DNA from: Bacteroidota bacterium
GTDB lineage: Bacteria > Bacteroidota > Bacteroidia > Chitinophagales > Chitinophagaceae
Direction: 5' to 3'
Length of the DNA: 41,626 bases
Assembly: GCA_947460175.1 (NCBI GenBank)
Contig: CANHGW010000025.1
Coordinates: forward strand, 1 to 41,626
Shown here: positions 8,988 through 16,285 of the stretch, piece by piece
Layout: each line of letters starts with the position of its first letter
Numbering within the stretch: position 1 is the stretch's first letter
The notes under the pieces: model-generated
The model's input: only the letters and a program-made list of their open reading frames with translations
The model's database searches: none
Told to the model about the DNA's origin: nothing
Translations under genes and position numbers: made by a program

Positions 8988-9896
8988 TTGAAAATCATAA
9001 AAGCTATAAGTATAATTGCACTACTTGTGTTACTTTTTTTGACAAGAGAAAAAAGTTATTACCCATATGAAGTGCATGAAAAAATACTCTATCAATCGGA
9101 TTCAATTTCACTTGAAAAATGGTCGTTGAGCGAAGCTAAATACGATTCTACAGAAATAGTATTGGCGCAGCAATTATCTAACAATGAAATTGGAATTAAA
9201 GTTGAAGATAGTGCATACGTTAAGTTGCAAAAAATCGGAGAATATTTAATGTTGAAATTACATCATCAATTAGGTAAACCTAAGGATAGTATTTTTTCAC
9301 TTACACCTTGGAATCAATATCAGGCCATATTAAATAAGAAAAGTGAATTTTATTGTACTCAATACAGTGCTATGTTTGCTTTTTTTTGTAGAGTTAACCA
9401 TATTACTACACGTGAGATTGAATGTAAGGGTAAGAATGATCGGCATATTTTTAATGAAAGTTACTTGCCTGAAACCAACGAATGGGTTTTTACAGATTTA
9501 ACCAACGGAATCATTTCAATTAGAGATGAAAGGAATCAATTTTTGAACTTAATTGAATTGTATAATACAATTTATATTCCTAAAAATAATGATTATGCAT
9601 TAGCATTTTCAAATGATACAATTCAAATGAGTCCTTTGGTTTCATATGCTGCAAGGCTTCAGTATAATTTTGACAAACATTGCAGATTTTATTTTTATAC
9701 TGTAGCAAACTTAAAATCAACACAGAACCCATTAAACAAATTCAAGCGCTATTTTTTAAATCAACCTTATTTTTATACTTATTCAAGAGATGCTATTTTT
9801 CAAGGGTGGATTTTTATAAAGTATATTAGTTTAATTCTAATTGTAGGATTATTTGTGAGTTTATTCAAGCAAGGTAAAAAGTCTACATATATTTAA
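8988..9896 (+). CDS. Membrane-anchored transglutaminase-like protein
   Basis: A 302-residue protein starting at TTG (8988); no in-frame ATG lies upstream before a stop or within the first hydrophobic segment, and the -7 box at 8963-8970 fits this start. Residues about 4-20 are a membrane anchor (IIKAISIIALLVLLFL), and residues about 270-294 a second one (WIFIKYISLILIVGLFV), leaving the middle domain outside the cytoplasm. The middle domain has the transglutaminase-like triad pattern: Cys in FYCTQYSAMFAFFCR, His in DRHIFNESYL, and Asp in WVFTDLTNG. Family members act as proteases, cross-linkers or peptide N-glycanase relatives. The substrate is unknown. The stop codon lies 15 bases before the RNase P RNA gene, whose promoter overlaps this spacer. 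Confidence 0.75.
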   Translation: MKIIKAISIIALLVLLFLTREKSYYPYEVHEKILYQSDSISLEKWSLSEAKYDSTEIVLAQQLSNNEIGIKVEDSAYVKLQKIGEYLMLKLHHQLGKPKDSIFSLTPWNQYQAILNKKSEFYCTQYSAMFAFFCRVNHITTREIECKGKNDRHIFNESYLPETNEWVFTDLTNGIISIRDERNQFLNLIELYNTIYIPKNNDYALAFSNDTIQMSPLVSYAARLQYNFDKHCRFYFYTVANLKSTQNPLNKFKRYFLNQPYFYTYSRDAIFQGWIFIKYISLILIVGLFVSLFKQGKKSTYI

Positions 9897-9899
9897 TGT

Positions 9900-9907
9900 A
9901 GCTTTGC
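9900..9907 (+). promoter_or_regulatory. -7 box of the RNase P RNA promoter
   Basis: TAGCTTTG fits TAnnTTTG exactly and ends five bases before the inferred 5' end of the RNA (9912). No matching -33 TTTG was found at the normal spacing. The box lies just after the stop codon of the transglutaminase-like gene. Confidence 0.5.
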
Positions 9908-9911
9908 AACG

Positions 9912-10276
9912 CTGCAAGTTTTGCTACCGCTGTTATAATTTATTATAAAAGAGGAAAGTCCGGACAGCAAAGAGCAACGTACCACCTAACGGATGGTATC
10001 TGCCTTAGGGTAAATAAGATAGTGCCACAGAAAATAACCGCCAAACGCTTAGCGAGGTAAGGGTGAAAATGTGAGGTAAGAGCTCACGGTACAATGAGGT
10101 AACTTATTGTATGGGTAAACCTTACGTGCTGAAATGTCAAATAAGTGAATGCTTGAGGGCTGCTCGTCCGATGTTCACGGGTAGACAGATAGACTCCGAT
10201 AGCGATATCGGAATTAGATAAATGGTAGCTATCCCGAGTTATCGGGAAATACAGAATCCGGCTTATAAACTTGCAG
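9912..10276 (+). ncRNA. rnpB: RNase P RNA, bacterial class A-like
   Basis: Catalytic RNA of ribonuclease P, which removes 5' leaders from pre-tRNAs. Visible conserved blocks are GAGGAAAGTCCGGAC near 9951-9965, AGTGCCACAGAAAATAACCG near 10020-10040, AGGGTGAAAATGTG near 10059-10072, GGTAAGAGCTCAC near 10074-10086, and ACAGAATCCGGCTTAT near 10251-10266. The P1 helix is formed by CTGCAAGTTT (9912-9921) with AAACTTGCAG (10267-10276). Two perfect hairpins in the variable part (CCGATA/TATCGG and TCCCGA/TCGGGA, 10195-10250) support the fold. End positions are inferred from P1. A tRNA gene, a substrate of this RNA, lies 83 bases downstream. Confidence 0.96.
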
Positions 10277-10311
10277 TATTTTTATTTTTTTAATTTTTTT
10301 TCAAATTAAAG

Positions 10312-10342
10312 TTTGTTAAAAATAAATGTTCACCTATATTTG
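10312..10342 (+). promoter_or_regulatory. Promoter of the tRNA-Val gene
   Basis: TTTG (10312-10315), a 19-base spacer, and TATATTTG (10335-10342). Both elements match the Bacteroidota consensus exactly at the best spacing. The tRNA starts 16 bases beyond the -7 box. Confidence 0.8.
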
Positions 10343-10358
10343 CACTCCCAACAAAAAA

Positions 10359-10433
10359 GGGAGCATAGCTCAGCTGGTTCAGAGCATCTGCCTTACAAGC
10401 AGAGGGTCCGCGGTTCGAACCCGTGTGCTCCCA
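10359..10433 (+). tRNA. tRNA-Val (anticodon UAC)
   Basis: 75 nucleotides with complete cloverleaf. Acceptor GGGAGCA (10359-10365) pairs with TGCTCCC (10426-10432), discriminator A at 10433. D stem is GCTC/GAGC. The anticodon stem TCTGC/GCAGA encloses loop CTTACAA, giving anticodon UAC for valine. The T arm contains GGTTCGAACC. CCA is not encoded. A terminator follows directly. Confidence 0.97.
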
Positions 10434-10434
10434 C

Positions 10435-10463
10435 AAAGGTTACTATTTTAGTAACCTTTTTTT
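10435..10463 (+). terminator. Rho-independent terminator of tRNA-Val
   Basis: Hairpin GGTTACTA (10438-10445), loop TTT, TAGTAACC (10449-10456), followed by seven T (10457-10463). It just touches the stop codon of the convergent sialidase-like gene at 10462-10464. On the opposite strand the T-run is short, so it serves mainly the tRNA. Confidence 0.92.
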
Positions 10464-11718
10464 ATTTCAATCTTACCCTTCTCGATTTAACTACTGTAGA
10501 TATTCCTTTGGTTTCTGTCCATGTGGCTGCTATAATATCATTCACAATGCAAACATTTATATAATCTCCAAAAAACACGCCATTGCCAGGAACAATACAG
10601 GCATGATCATTTAAACGAATAGTATGAAATGATTTTTCATCTTTCTTTTTGTAGGACAACAACACATTGATTTGTTTGTTTTTTATTTTGTAATAAATTA
10701 CTGCAAAAGTTCCTGAAGTTTTATCTACAAAGGCATGTGGCATTATATAATGACTGCTATCATCTTTTTGCAATACTTCTGGTAAAGACCAGTTTTTGCC
10801 ACCATCATTGCTTTCAATTACGACCACTCGATTGTAACCATCTATTTCATAGGCTGTACAGGCCATCAGTTTCCCTTCACGATTGCTAACCAAAAAAGGC
10901 AATCCATTGGTACGCATAAAGTCAGGCGTATCCAAATCCCAACCCTTAGGTGTTTTTAAGATGGATTTATCTTTACCCCAAGTTTTACCGCCATCATAAC
11001 TTACATCAAAATAAAGTTGTTGATGGCCGGCCCATAATGCATAAACTTCTCCCTTAGGTCCAGTACTAGTTGTAGCACCTTCAAGTGTGCTATCACTGTC
11101 TCTGCAATCACCCCCAAAGTCACTAATAATTACGGGAGTCGAAAACGATTCTGCACGGTCGGCACTATAAGCAAAAAGTATACGGGATGAATCTTTTGAA
11201 TCTTTACTTTCATATTTGTCAAATTGAGTCCAAGTAATATAAATTTTGCCTTTATATGGCGATTCAAATCCGTTGTCGAAGCTAATCCATGCCTTATCCT
11301 GCATTTTACCATTTTTCCCAATACCTACACCTTGATTCCATGTGCGCCCATTATTCGTTGATTTTTGTACTACGATACGGTCAAATGATTCAGGCCATTT
11401 ACGCGTTTTATCTTCGGATAAATGTACATAATAACAATTTCCTTTTTCATCATACATCAATACAGGGTCGCCATATACGCCATACTGACTTTCTGCACGT
11501 GCATGTTTGTATTTACGACCATTGTTTTTACTGCGAAATACATGTTTGGTATTGGTCGCTACAATTTGTTGACGTGTGTTAGAAGGATTTATAGTAATGG
11601 CTGGTTCATTGCATGACATTAATTGATTGCCTAGTTCAACTTCTTTTTCAAATTTTACCTGAGCTTTGCAATAGGAGGAAAATATGCAACAAATAAGTAG
11701 AATATATTTACTGTTCAT
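10462..11718 (-). CDS. Secreted sialidase-like protein with Asp-box (BNR) repeats
   Basis: A 418-residue protein with an N-terminal signal sequence ending YCKAQ (residues about 1-20). It shows five Asp-box-like motifs of the S-x-D/N-x-G-x-T-W type: SKNNGRKY (63-70), STNNGRTW (120-127), SADRAESF (185-192, degraded), SYDGGKTW (240-247) and SNDGGKNW (303-310). Their regular spacing suits a six-bladed beta-propeller of the sialidase superfamily. I cannot confirm the sialidase arginine triad, so glycosidase activity is not established; a binding-only propeller is possible. The start codon overlaps the end of the upstream thioesterase gene by 11 bases, making it the last gene of a four-gene operon. 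No sorting domain of the T9SS type is present. Confidence 0.82.
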   Translation of the reverse strand: MNSKYILLICCIFSSYCKAQVKFEKEVELGNQLMSCNEPAITINPSNTRQQIVATNTKHVFRSKNNGRKYKHARAESQYGVYGDPVLMYDEKGNCYYVHLSEDKTRKWPESFDRIVVQKSTNNGRTWNQGVGIGKNGKMQDKAWISFDNGFESPYKGKIYITWTQFDKYESKDSKDSSRILFAYSADRAESFSTPVIISDFGGDCRDSDSTLEGATTSTGPKGEVYALWAGHQQLYFDVSYDGGKTWGKDKSILKTPKGWDLDTPDFMRTNGLPFLVSNREGKLMACTAYEIDGYNRVVVIESNDGGKNWSLPEVLQKDDSSHYIMPHAFVDKTSGTFAVIYYKIKNKQINVLLSYKKKDEKSFHTIRLNDHACIVPGNGVFFGDYINVCIVNDIIAATWTETKGISTVVKSRRVRLK

Positions 11719-12154
11719 TTTTTTTGAATGAGGTTATTTTCTGATGAAATTCATCAGTCATTTGAGTTATTTTTCGTTGGCTATAATCAAAACAAATCAT
11801 GCCAGTTTTTACAAAGGCGATTACGATTTCTGTATTATTACGTTGAGTTGTCATTTTATAGAATAAATCAAACGAGATAGAAGATACATCGCCAACGCAT
11901 ATATCAACCCGTATTTCGTCACCATAAAAAGCTTCCCCTTTATATTGAATTGCACTATCAGCCATGATAAGTCCATGTCCTCCTGCATTCATTTCATCAT
12001 AGTTCCATTGTTTTAAATAATTTAATCGTGCTTCATGTATGATCGATAAAATACTATCATTCCCTACATGACCTCCGTAATTGATATCGCTAATTCGTAC
12101 AGGTATAAAGGTGGAAAAACTAAAGGATTGTGGGAAACTGATTCGGATACGCAT
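11708..12154 (-). CDS. Hotdog-fold acyl-CoA thioesterase (4HBT/YbgC-like)
   Basis: A 148-residue cytoplasmic protein of the 4-hydroxybenzoyl-CoA thioesterase family, which hydrolyses acyl-CoA or acyl-ACP thioesters. The motif RISDINYGGHVGNDS (residues about 20-34) is the family signature: the Asp is at the position of the catalytic acid, and Tyr-Gly-Gly-His-Val-Gly-Asn begins the hot-dog helix (HVGNDSILSIIHEARLNYL). The strand block GEAFYGDEIRVDICV follows. Length is normal for the family. It lies 21 bases downstream of rdgB and overlaps the sialidase-like gene by 11 bases, so it is co-transcribed with both. Physiological substrate unknown. Confidence 0.88.
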   Translation of the reverse strand: MRIRISFPQSFSFSTFIPVRISDINYGGHVGNDSILSIIHEARLNYLKQWNYDEMNAGGHGLIMADSAIQYKGEAFYGDEIRVDICVGDVSSISFDLFYKMTTQRNNTEIVIAFVKTGMICFDYSQRKITQMTDEFHQKITSFKKNEQ

Positions 12155-12175
12155 AAGTTTGAGCTGAAATTTTTA

Positions 12176-12751
12176 TTATAGGTTAGAAAGAAAGACCGCA
12201 AATTGGTCAAATGCTTTTCTGCGATGGCTCAATTTATTTTTTTCTTCGGCTGTTAATTCGGCAAATGTAACAGATGATTCATTAGGAATGAAAATAGGGT
12301 CATACCCAAATCCTTTTTGTCCGGATTTTTCTAGTGCGATAGATCCTTCGCAAATACCGCTGAATTGATGAATTGTACCATCTAGTATGATAGTGACCAC
12401 CGTTTTAAAATAAGCACGTCTATTAAGAGAATTCGAAAGTTTAGTAAGAACTTTCTCCATGTTATGATCCGAATTACTTGGTTCGCCTGCATATCTTGCT
12501 GAGTAAACACCAGGTTCGCCATCAAGAGCTTCAATAAATAAACCTGTATCTTCTGCAAATGTGTTATGCCCTGTTTTTTCAAAAACTATTTTTGCTTTGT
12601 TAGTAGAATTTTCTTCGAGTGTTTCATAAGGTTCAGGAATGTCTTCCGTAAATCCAATATCATTCAATTTCAAAAATGAAAATTGAGTTCCAAGTATTTG
12701 AGTTACTTCTTGAATTTTATGGTCGTTGTTAGTGCAAAATACAAGCTTCAT
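12176..12751 (-). CDS. rdgB: XTP/dITP pyrophosphatase (RdgB/HAM1)
   Basis: A 191-residue enzyme that removes non-canonical purine nucleotides (dITP, XTP) by hydrolysis to the monophosphate and pyrophosphate, preventing their incorporation into DNA and RNA. Motifs: TNNDHKIQEV at the N-terminus (nucleotide-binding, residues 7-16), FAEDTGLFIEALDG near 65-78 (general-base Asp), GVYSARYAG near 81-89, GFGYDPIF near 147-154 and LSHRRKAF near 174-181. All the hallmark motifs are intact and the length is typical. It follows the upstream hypothetical gene by only 3 bases. Confidence 0.97.
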   Translation of the reverse strand: MKLVFCTNNDHKIQEVTQILGTQFSFLKLNDIGFTEDIPEPYETLEENSTNKAKIVFEKTGHNTFAEDTGLFIEALDGEPGVYSARYAGEPSNSDHNMEKVLTKLSNSLNRRAYFKTVVTIILDGTIHQFSGICEGSIALEKSGQKGFGYDPIFIPNESSVTFAELTAEEKNKLSHRRKAFDQFAVFLSNL

Positions 12752-12754
12752 ATA

Positions 12755-13210
12755 TTATTGTATAAATAAAGGTTTTAAGCCATTGGTCCAAAGGGTACGT
12801 TTGAGTTGATCATCTGAATTTAGTTTAGTGAGAGAATCGCTCAATAAAAATTTGATATTATTAAATCGAAATGGTTTGTAAGCTGGCCTGTTGAAGCGAA
12901 TCGTTTCTCCTTGAAAGGTTAACCCAAAGGATACAACAGTGATTGGGTTGTAATGTTGAACTATAGCTAAGAGTTGATTTTCATCCTTCAACGCAACAAA
13001 ATAGGTGTCTTTTTGCTCTAATTTACAACTTGCCATCATTTTTTGTAGCATGGTTTCTGTGCCTGCATTGTAATCGCTTTCAAGAAAAAGTACCAATATT
13101 CGTTGCTCAAATTGACCTGTTACAACGCGGTGATTTGATATATTGTTTACGTCAATATATAGATATTCGTTATATATGGATAAAATATCCTCAGGGTTCA
13201 GCTCCAGCAT
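12755..13210 (-). CDS. Conserved-looking hypothetical protein upstream of rdgB
   Basis: A 151-residue soluble protein, no signal peptide or membrane segment. The pattern is alternating alpha/beta: RILVLFLESDY (strand), ETMLQKMMASCKL (helix), KDTYFVAL (strand), NPITVVSFGLTF (strand after a Pro), and a terminal segment FLLSDSLTKL...DDQLKRTLWTNGLKPLF. The terminal pattern, with a strand followed by LxxSDSLxxL and an LKxxLWxxLK helix, recalls DNA polymerase III psi-like or uracil-DNA-glycosylase-fold proteins. That link is my inference from pattern alone and is weak. It is the first gene of the rdgB operon and is divergent from ilvE, 64 bases apart. Confidence 0.6.
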   Translation of the reverse strand: MLELNPEDILSIYNEYLYIDVNNISNHRVVTGQFEQRILVLFLESDYNAGTETMLQKMMASCKLEQKDTYFVALKDENQLLAIVQHYNPITVVSFGLTFQGETIRFNRPAYKPFRFNNIKFLLSDSLTKLNSDDQLKRTLWTNGLKPLFIQ

Positions 13211-13274
13211 ATAGTTTTATGGATTTTTTTTTGTTTTTTTGCAAAGTAACAAAGTTGCGATTAAAAAATGAGAT

Positions 13275-14330
13275 ATGAGTATTAATACATTAAAAATAGT
13301 AGAAAGCAGAATCAGTGAAGTGGATGCTTCCAATATTCAATTTGGAAAATCATATTCGGATCATATGCTCATAGCCGATTACAAAGATGGGAAATGGGGC
13401 AAACCTGAGATAGTACCTTATGGAAATATCTCTATGAGTCCTGCTACGACCTTTATTCATTACGGACAATCAATTTTTGAAGGTATAAAAGCTTATCGCA
13501 ACTTGGAAGGGCAAATAAGTATCTTTAGACCATTGGATAATTGGCATCGTTTCAATATTTCTGCCGATCGTATGGGAATGCCTGATGTACCAGAAGAAAT
13601 TTTTGTAGAAGGTATGCGACAATTGGTAGAACTAGATAAAGATTGGGTACCTAACTCAGAAGGTTCCTCATTGTATATTCGTCCATTTATGTTCGCTACA
13701 GATGCATTTATAGGGGTTAAGCCAGCCGAGGAGTTTAGATTTATGATTATTACATCTCCAGCCGGTGCTTATTATAACAAACCTACTCGTATTTATATGC
13801 AAAATAAATATGTACGTGCTTTCAAAGGTGGTGTAGGTTTTGCAAAGGCTGCAGGTAACTATGCTGCTTGTATGAAACCTATGATGGAAATCCGAAAAGA
13901 TGGATATGACCAAATACTTTGGACAGACGGTATTGAACATAAATATGTTCAAGAGATTGGTACCATGAATGTTTTCTTTGTGATAGGAAATAAAGTAATT
14001 ACACCTGATTTAAGCGAAAGCATTTTGGCAGGAATCACTCGTGACAGTGCTATCAAATTATTGAAAGAAAAAGGATATGAGGTAGAAGAACGTCCACTTT
14101 CTATTGACGAAATAAAAGCAGCCTATGCAAAGGGTGAATTAAAAGAAGCCTTTGGTGCTGGTACAGCCGCTGTAATTGCTCCTATTGCCGAGTTGTATTA
14201 CGAAGGAGAAACTATGATGTTACCTCCAATTGACGGATGGGAAATTGCTAATTGGCTTAAAAATGAGTTAGCAGGTATTCGGTATGGCCGAATTGAAGAT
14301 ACGCATCATTGGATGTATAAAGTTTGTTAG
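13275..14330 (+). CDS. ilvE: Branched-chain amino acid aminotransferase
   Basis: A 351-residue pyridoxal-phosphate enzyme (fold type IV) that makes or degrades leucine, isoleucine and valine by exchanging amino groups with 2-oxoglutarate. The length and motifs fit the longer, eukaryote-like BCAT class: HYGQSIFEGIKAYR near residue 62-75, LYIRPFMFATD near 132-142, the PLP-binding Lys at about residue 191 in GFAKAAGNYAA, EIGTMNVFFV near 227-236, and GTAAVIAPI near 296-304. It starts at ATG 13275; the ATG seven bases upstream is out of frame. It leads a plus-strand gene group that continues with a Gfo/Idh/MocA-like gene 78 bases downstream. Confidence 0.96.
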   Translation: MSINTLKIVESRISEVDASNIQFGKSYSDHMLIADYKDGKWGKPEIVPYGNISMSPATTFIHYGQSIFEGIKAYRNLEGQISIFRPLDNWHRFNISADRMGMPDVPEEIFVEGMRQLVELDKDWVPNSEGSSLYIRPFMFATDAFIGVKPAEEFRFMIITSPAGAYYNKPTRIYMQNKYVRAFKGGVGFAKAAGNYAACMKPMMEIRKDGYDQILWTDGIEHKYVQEIGTMNVFFVIGNKVITPDLSESILAGITRDSAIKLLKEKGYEVEERPLSIDEIKAAYAKGELKEAFGAGTAAVIAPIAELYYEGETMMLPPIDGWEIANWLKNELAGIRYGRIEDTHHWMYKVC

Positions 14331-14408
14331 GGTTTTCACTAACATTATTGGATTTGGATTCGTATTAGATTGATAGAAACAACTAAATTACATAGAACTT
14401 ACGTAGGA

Positions 14409-15383
14409 ATGATTAAAATTGGGATTATAGGTTCGATAAACAAATCGTTGGAATATTTAGAACAATTATTATCGCTTGAGTCATTTGAAATAGTAGGAAT
14501 ATATAATAGCTTTGAGAATCAACAGCAACGTAATCATCCTTATATTTTAAATCAATTTGATTCAGTTGATTTACTTATTCAGCAAGCTGATGCCGTCATT
14601 ATTTTAAATGAAGTTGAAAATTATTTTTCAATAACTAAACAAATAATCAAATCAGGAAAACACATTTTTGTAACAAATCCTATTTGTTTTTCTTTAGAAG
14701 AATTGGAAGAATTAATCAATATTTCCAATGAAGCCAATGTGAAGTGTATGATGGGAATGATGAATCGTTTCAACCCTGCTTTCCTGTCTGTCAAATCCAA
14801 TATTGAGAATCCATTATTTATAGAAGTATTTCATCTTGTGCAATATGAATCGGTTGAGCATAGTAAGAGTGTAGTGATAGAGCTTATGATGCAGGATATT
14901 GACATAGTTATGAATGTAGTGAAAAGTGAAATAAAACGTATTTCGGCCACTGGGGTTAAGATTATTAGCGAAACGCCTGATATTGCCAATGCACGATTAG
15001 AGTTTGCCAATGGTTGTGTTGCCAATCTTACCGCTAGTAGAGTTTCTTTAAAAAAGGTTCATAAAATGAAATTTTTTCAACCCCAATCTTATTTTAACAT
15101 TGATCTGATACATCAAAAAACAGATAAGGTTTTTTTTAAATCACCACAAACAGATATAGATTCTAAATTTTTATTGAAAGAAAAACCACTAGGAGATTCA
15201 GGCTCTATTGCGATTGAAATTATTGAAGTAAATGAAGAAAATATTGTAAGAAAAGCGCTCACCGAATTTGGAGATGCTATTAATAATAACAAAACACCCA
15301 TTGTAAAACCGCATGATAATTACATTGCGTTGGATGCATGTATGAAAATAATTAAAAAAATAAATTCTTTTTCGGAAGAATAA
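14409..15383 (+). CDS. Gfo/Idh/MocA-family protein with lost catalytic motifs (probable pseudoenzyme)
   Basis: A 324-residue protein with Rossmann-type N-domain and the (beta)-sheet C-domain of the oxidoreductase family. I chose ATG 14409, preceded by GTAGGA, giving MIKIGIIGS; the longer frame from TTG 14370 adds an unlike tail. The C-domain is well preserved (RFNPAF near 120-125, ISATGVKIISETPDIANARL, FANGCVANLTASRVSLKK), so family membership is clear. Yet the key sites are changed: the dinucleotide loop reads GIIGSINKS instead of GxGxxG, the usual E-K-P with the catalytic Lys reads T-N-P (89-91), and the usual D-x-x-x-H site reads ELMMQDIDIV, with Gln for His. Redox activity is therefore doubtful. 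It precedes a lipoprotein and a polysaccharide glycosylphosphotransferase. Confidence 0.85.
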   Translation: MIKIGIIGSINKSLEYLEQLLSLESFEIVGIYNSFENQQQRNHPYILNQFDSVDLLIQQADAVIILNEVENYFSITKQIIKSGKHIFVTNPICFSLEELEELINISNEANVKCMMGMMNRFNPAFLSVKSNIENPLFIEVFHLVQYESVEHSKSVVIELMMQDIDIVMNVVKSEIKRISATGVKIISETPDIANARLEFANGCVANLTASRVSLKKVHKMKFFQPQSYFNIDLIHQKTDKVFFKSPQTDIDSKFLLKEKPLGDSGSIAIEIIEVNEENIVRKALTEFGDAINNNKTPIVKPHDNYIALDACMKIIKKINSFSEE

Positions 15384-15421
15384 AATAAAATAACTTAAAA
15401 CTACGTTATAACGTAAGGATA

Positions 15422-16285
15422 ATGAAAATAGTATTAAAAATTAAAATATTTATTGTATTCACATTTTTTACAGCATGCAATATAATTAACCCAGCTGAAA
15501 AGATACCTACCTACATTATGATAGATAGCTTATCTGTATTGCCAACAGTATCTGCAACACATGGATCTGTTTCACATAAAATTACCGATGTATGGGCTTA
15601 TTACAATTTTCAATTATTAGGAGCATTTGAATTGCCAGCTAAAATTCCCGTCTTTGCGGAGGGTAAGGGCCAACTTCAGCTTGTTGCAGGAATATGGGAC
15701 AATGGATTAAGTGGCACTCGAGCAAAATATCCATTTTTTCAAGTTGATACATTTACATTCAATGCGAATCCTACTAGCAATATTCACTATGTACCAAAGT
15801 TTAAATACCGTACAGCTGATACTCCCAAGATTAGTTATTATATAGAGGATTTTGAACAAGGGAATGGTTTTGTCGCTTTGAATGGCGATACGACATTGGT
15901 AAAGACAAGTGCAGCCAACGAAGTTTTTGAAGGTAATTGGTCTGCTAAGCTTGAACTTAATACCGCCAACCCAACTGGCGAATCGATCACGTCGGAAGAG
16001 TATATGCCTCCACCAAATAAAGATTGCTATATTGAACTAAATTATAAAAGTGACGTAAACTTTGATATACGTACACAGGTATATCATATAGGCACTACCG
16101 TTTTGACAGATGTAATGAGTTTAAAAGCAAAAGAAAATTGGACAAAGGTTTATATTCGATTTACTGGGTTTACTTCATCTTTTCAGTATGGTAAATTCAA
16201 ATTCATTATCAAATCTGCTTTGCCAGAAGGTACTACTAGTGCCAACTTATTGATCGATAATTTTAAAATCATTTATTACAATTAG
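15422..16285 (+). CDS. Lipoprotein of unknown function, upstream of the sugar transferase
   Basis: A 287-residue protein with a short signal and lipobox FFTAC (Cys about residue 19), so it should be lipid-anchored in the outer or inner membrane. The rest reads as two beta-sandwich-like parts: residues about 30-135, and a C-terminal part from about 140 (ISYYIEDFEQGNGFVALNGD) to the end (NLLIDNFKIIYYN), whose D-F-E start and L-I-D-N-F end resemble carbohydrate-binding-like jelly rolls. It stops with TAG at 16283-16285, sharing one base with the GTG start of the next gene, a strong sign of translational coupling. I do not recognise a named family. Confidence 0.75.
   Translation: MKIVLKIKIFIVFTFFTACNIINPAEKIPTYIMIDSLSVLPTVSATHGSVSHKITDVWAYYNFQLLGAFELPAKIPVFAEGKGQLQLVAGIWDNGLSGTRAKYPFFQVDTFTFNANPTSNIHYVPKFKYRTADTPKISYYIEDFEQGNGFVALNGDTTLVKTSAANEVFEGNWSAKLELNTANPTGESITSEEYMPPPNKDCYIELNYKSDVNFDIRTQVYHIGTTVLTDVMSLKAKENWTKVYIRFTGFTSSFQYGKFKFIIKSALPEGTTSANLLIDNFKIIYYN

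Noticed and set aside
10300-10470. Integration site at tRNA-Val
   Set aside because: No integrase, no duplicated tRNA end and no foreign block lie next to it.
10313-10614. Small open frames across tRNA-Val
   Set aside because: They run through a perfect tRNA and terminator and have no family resemblance.
14370-14408. TTG start of the Gfo/Idh/MocA-like gene
   Set aside because: The ATG at 14409 begins exactly at the first strand of the Rossmann fold and has a better leader.
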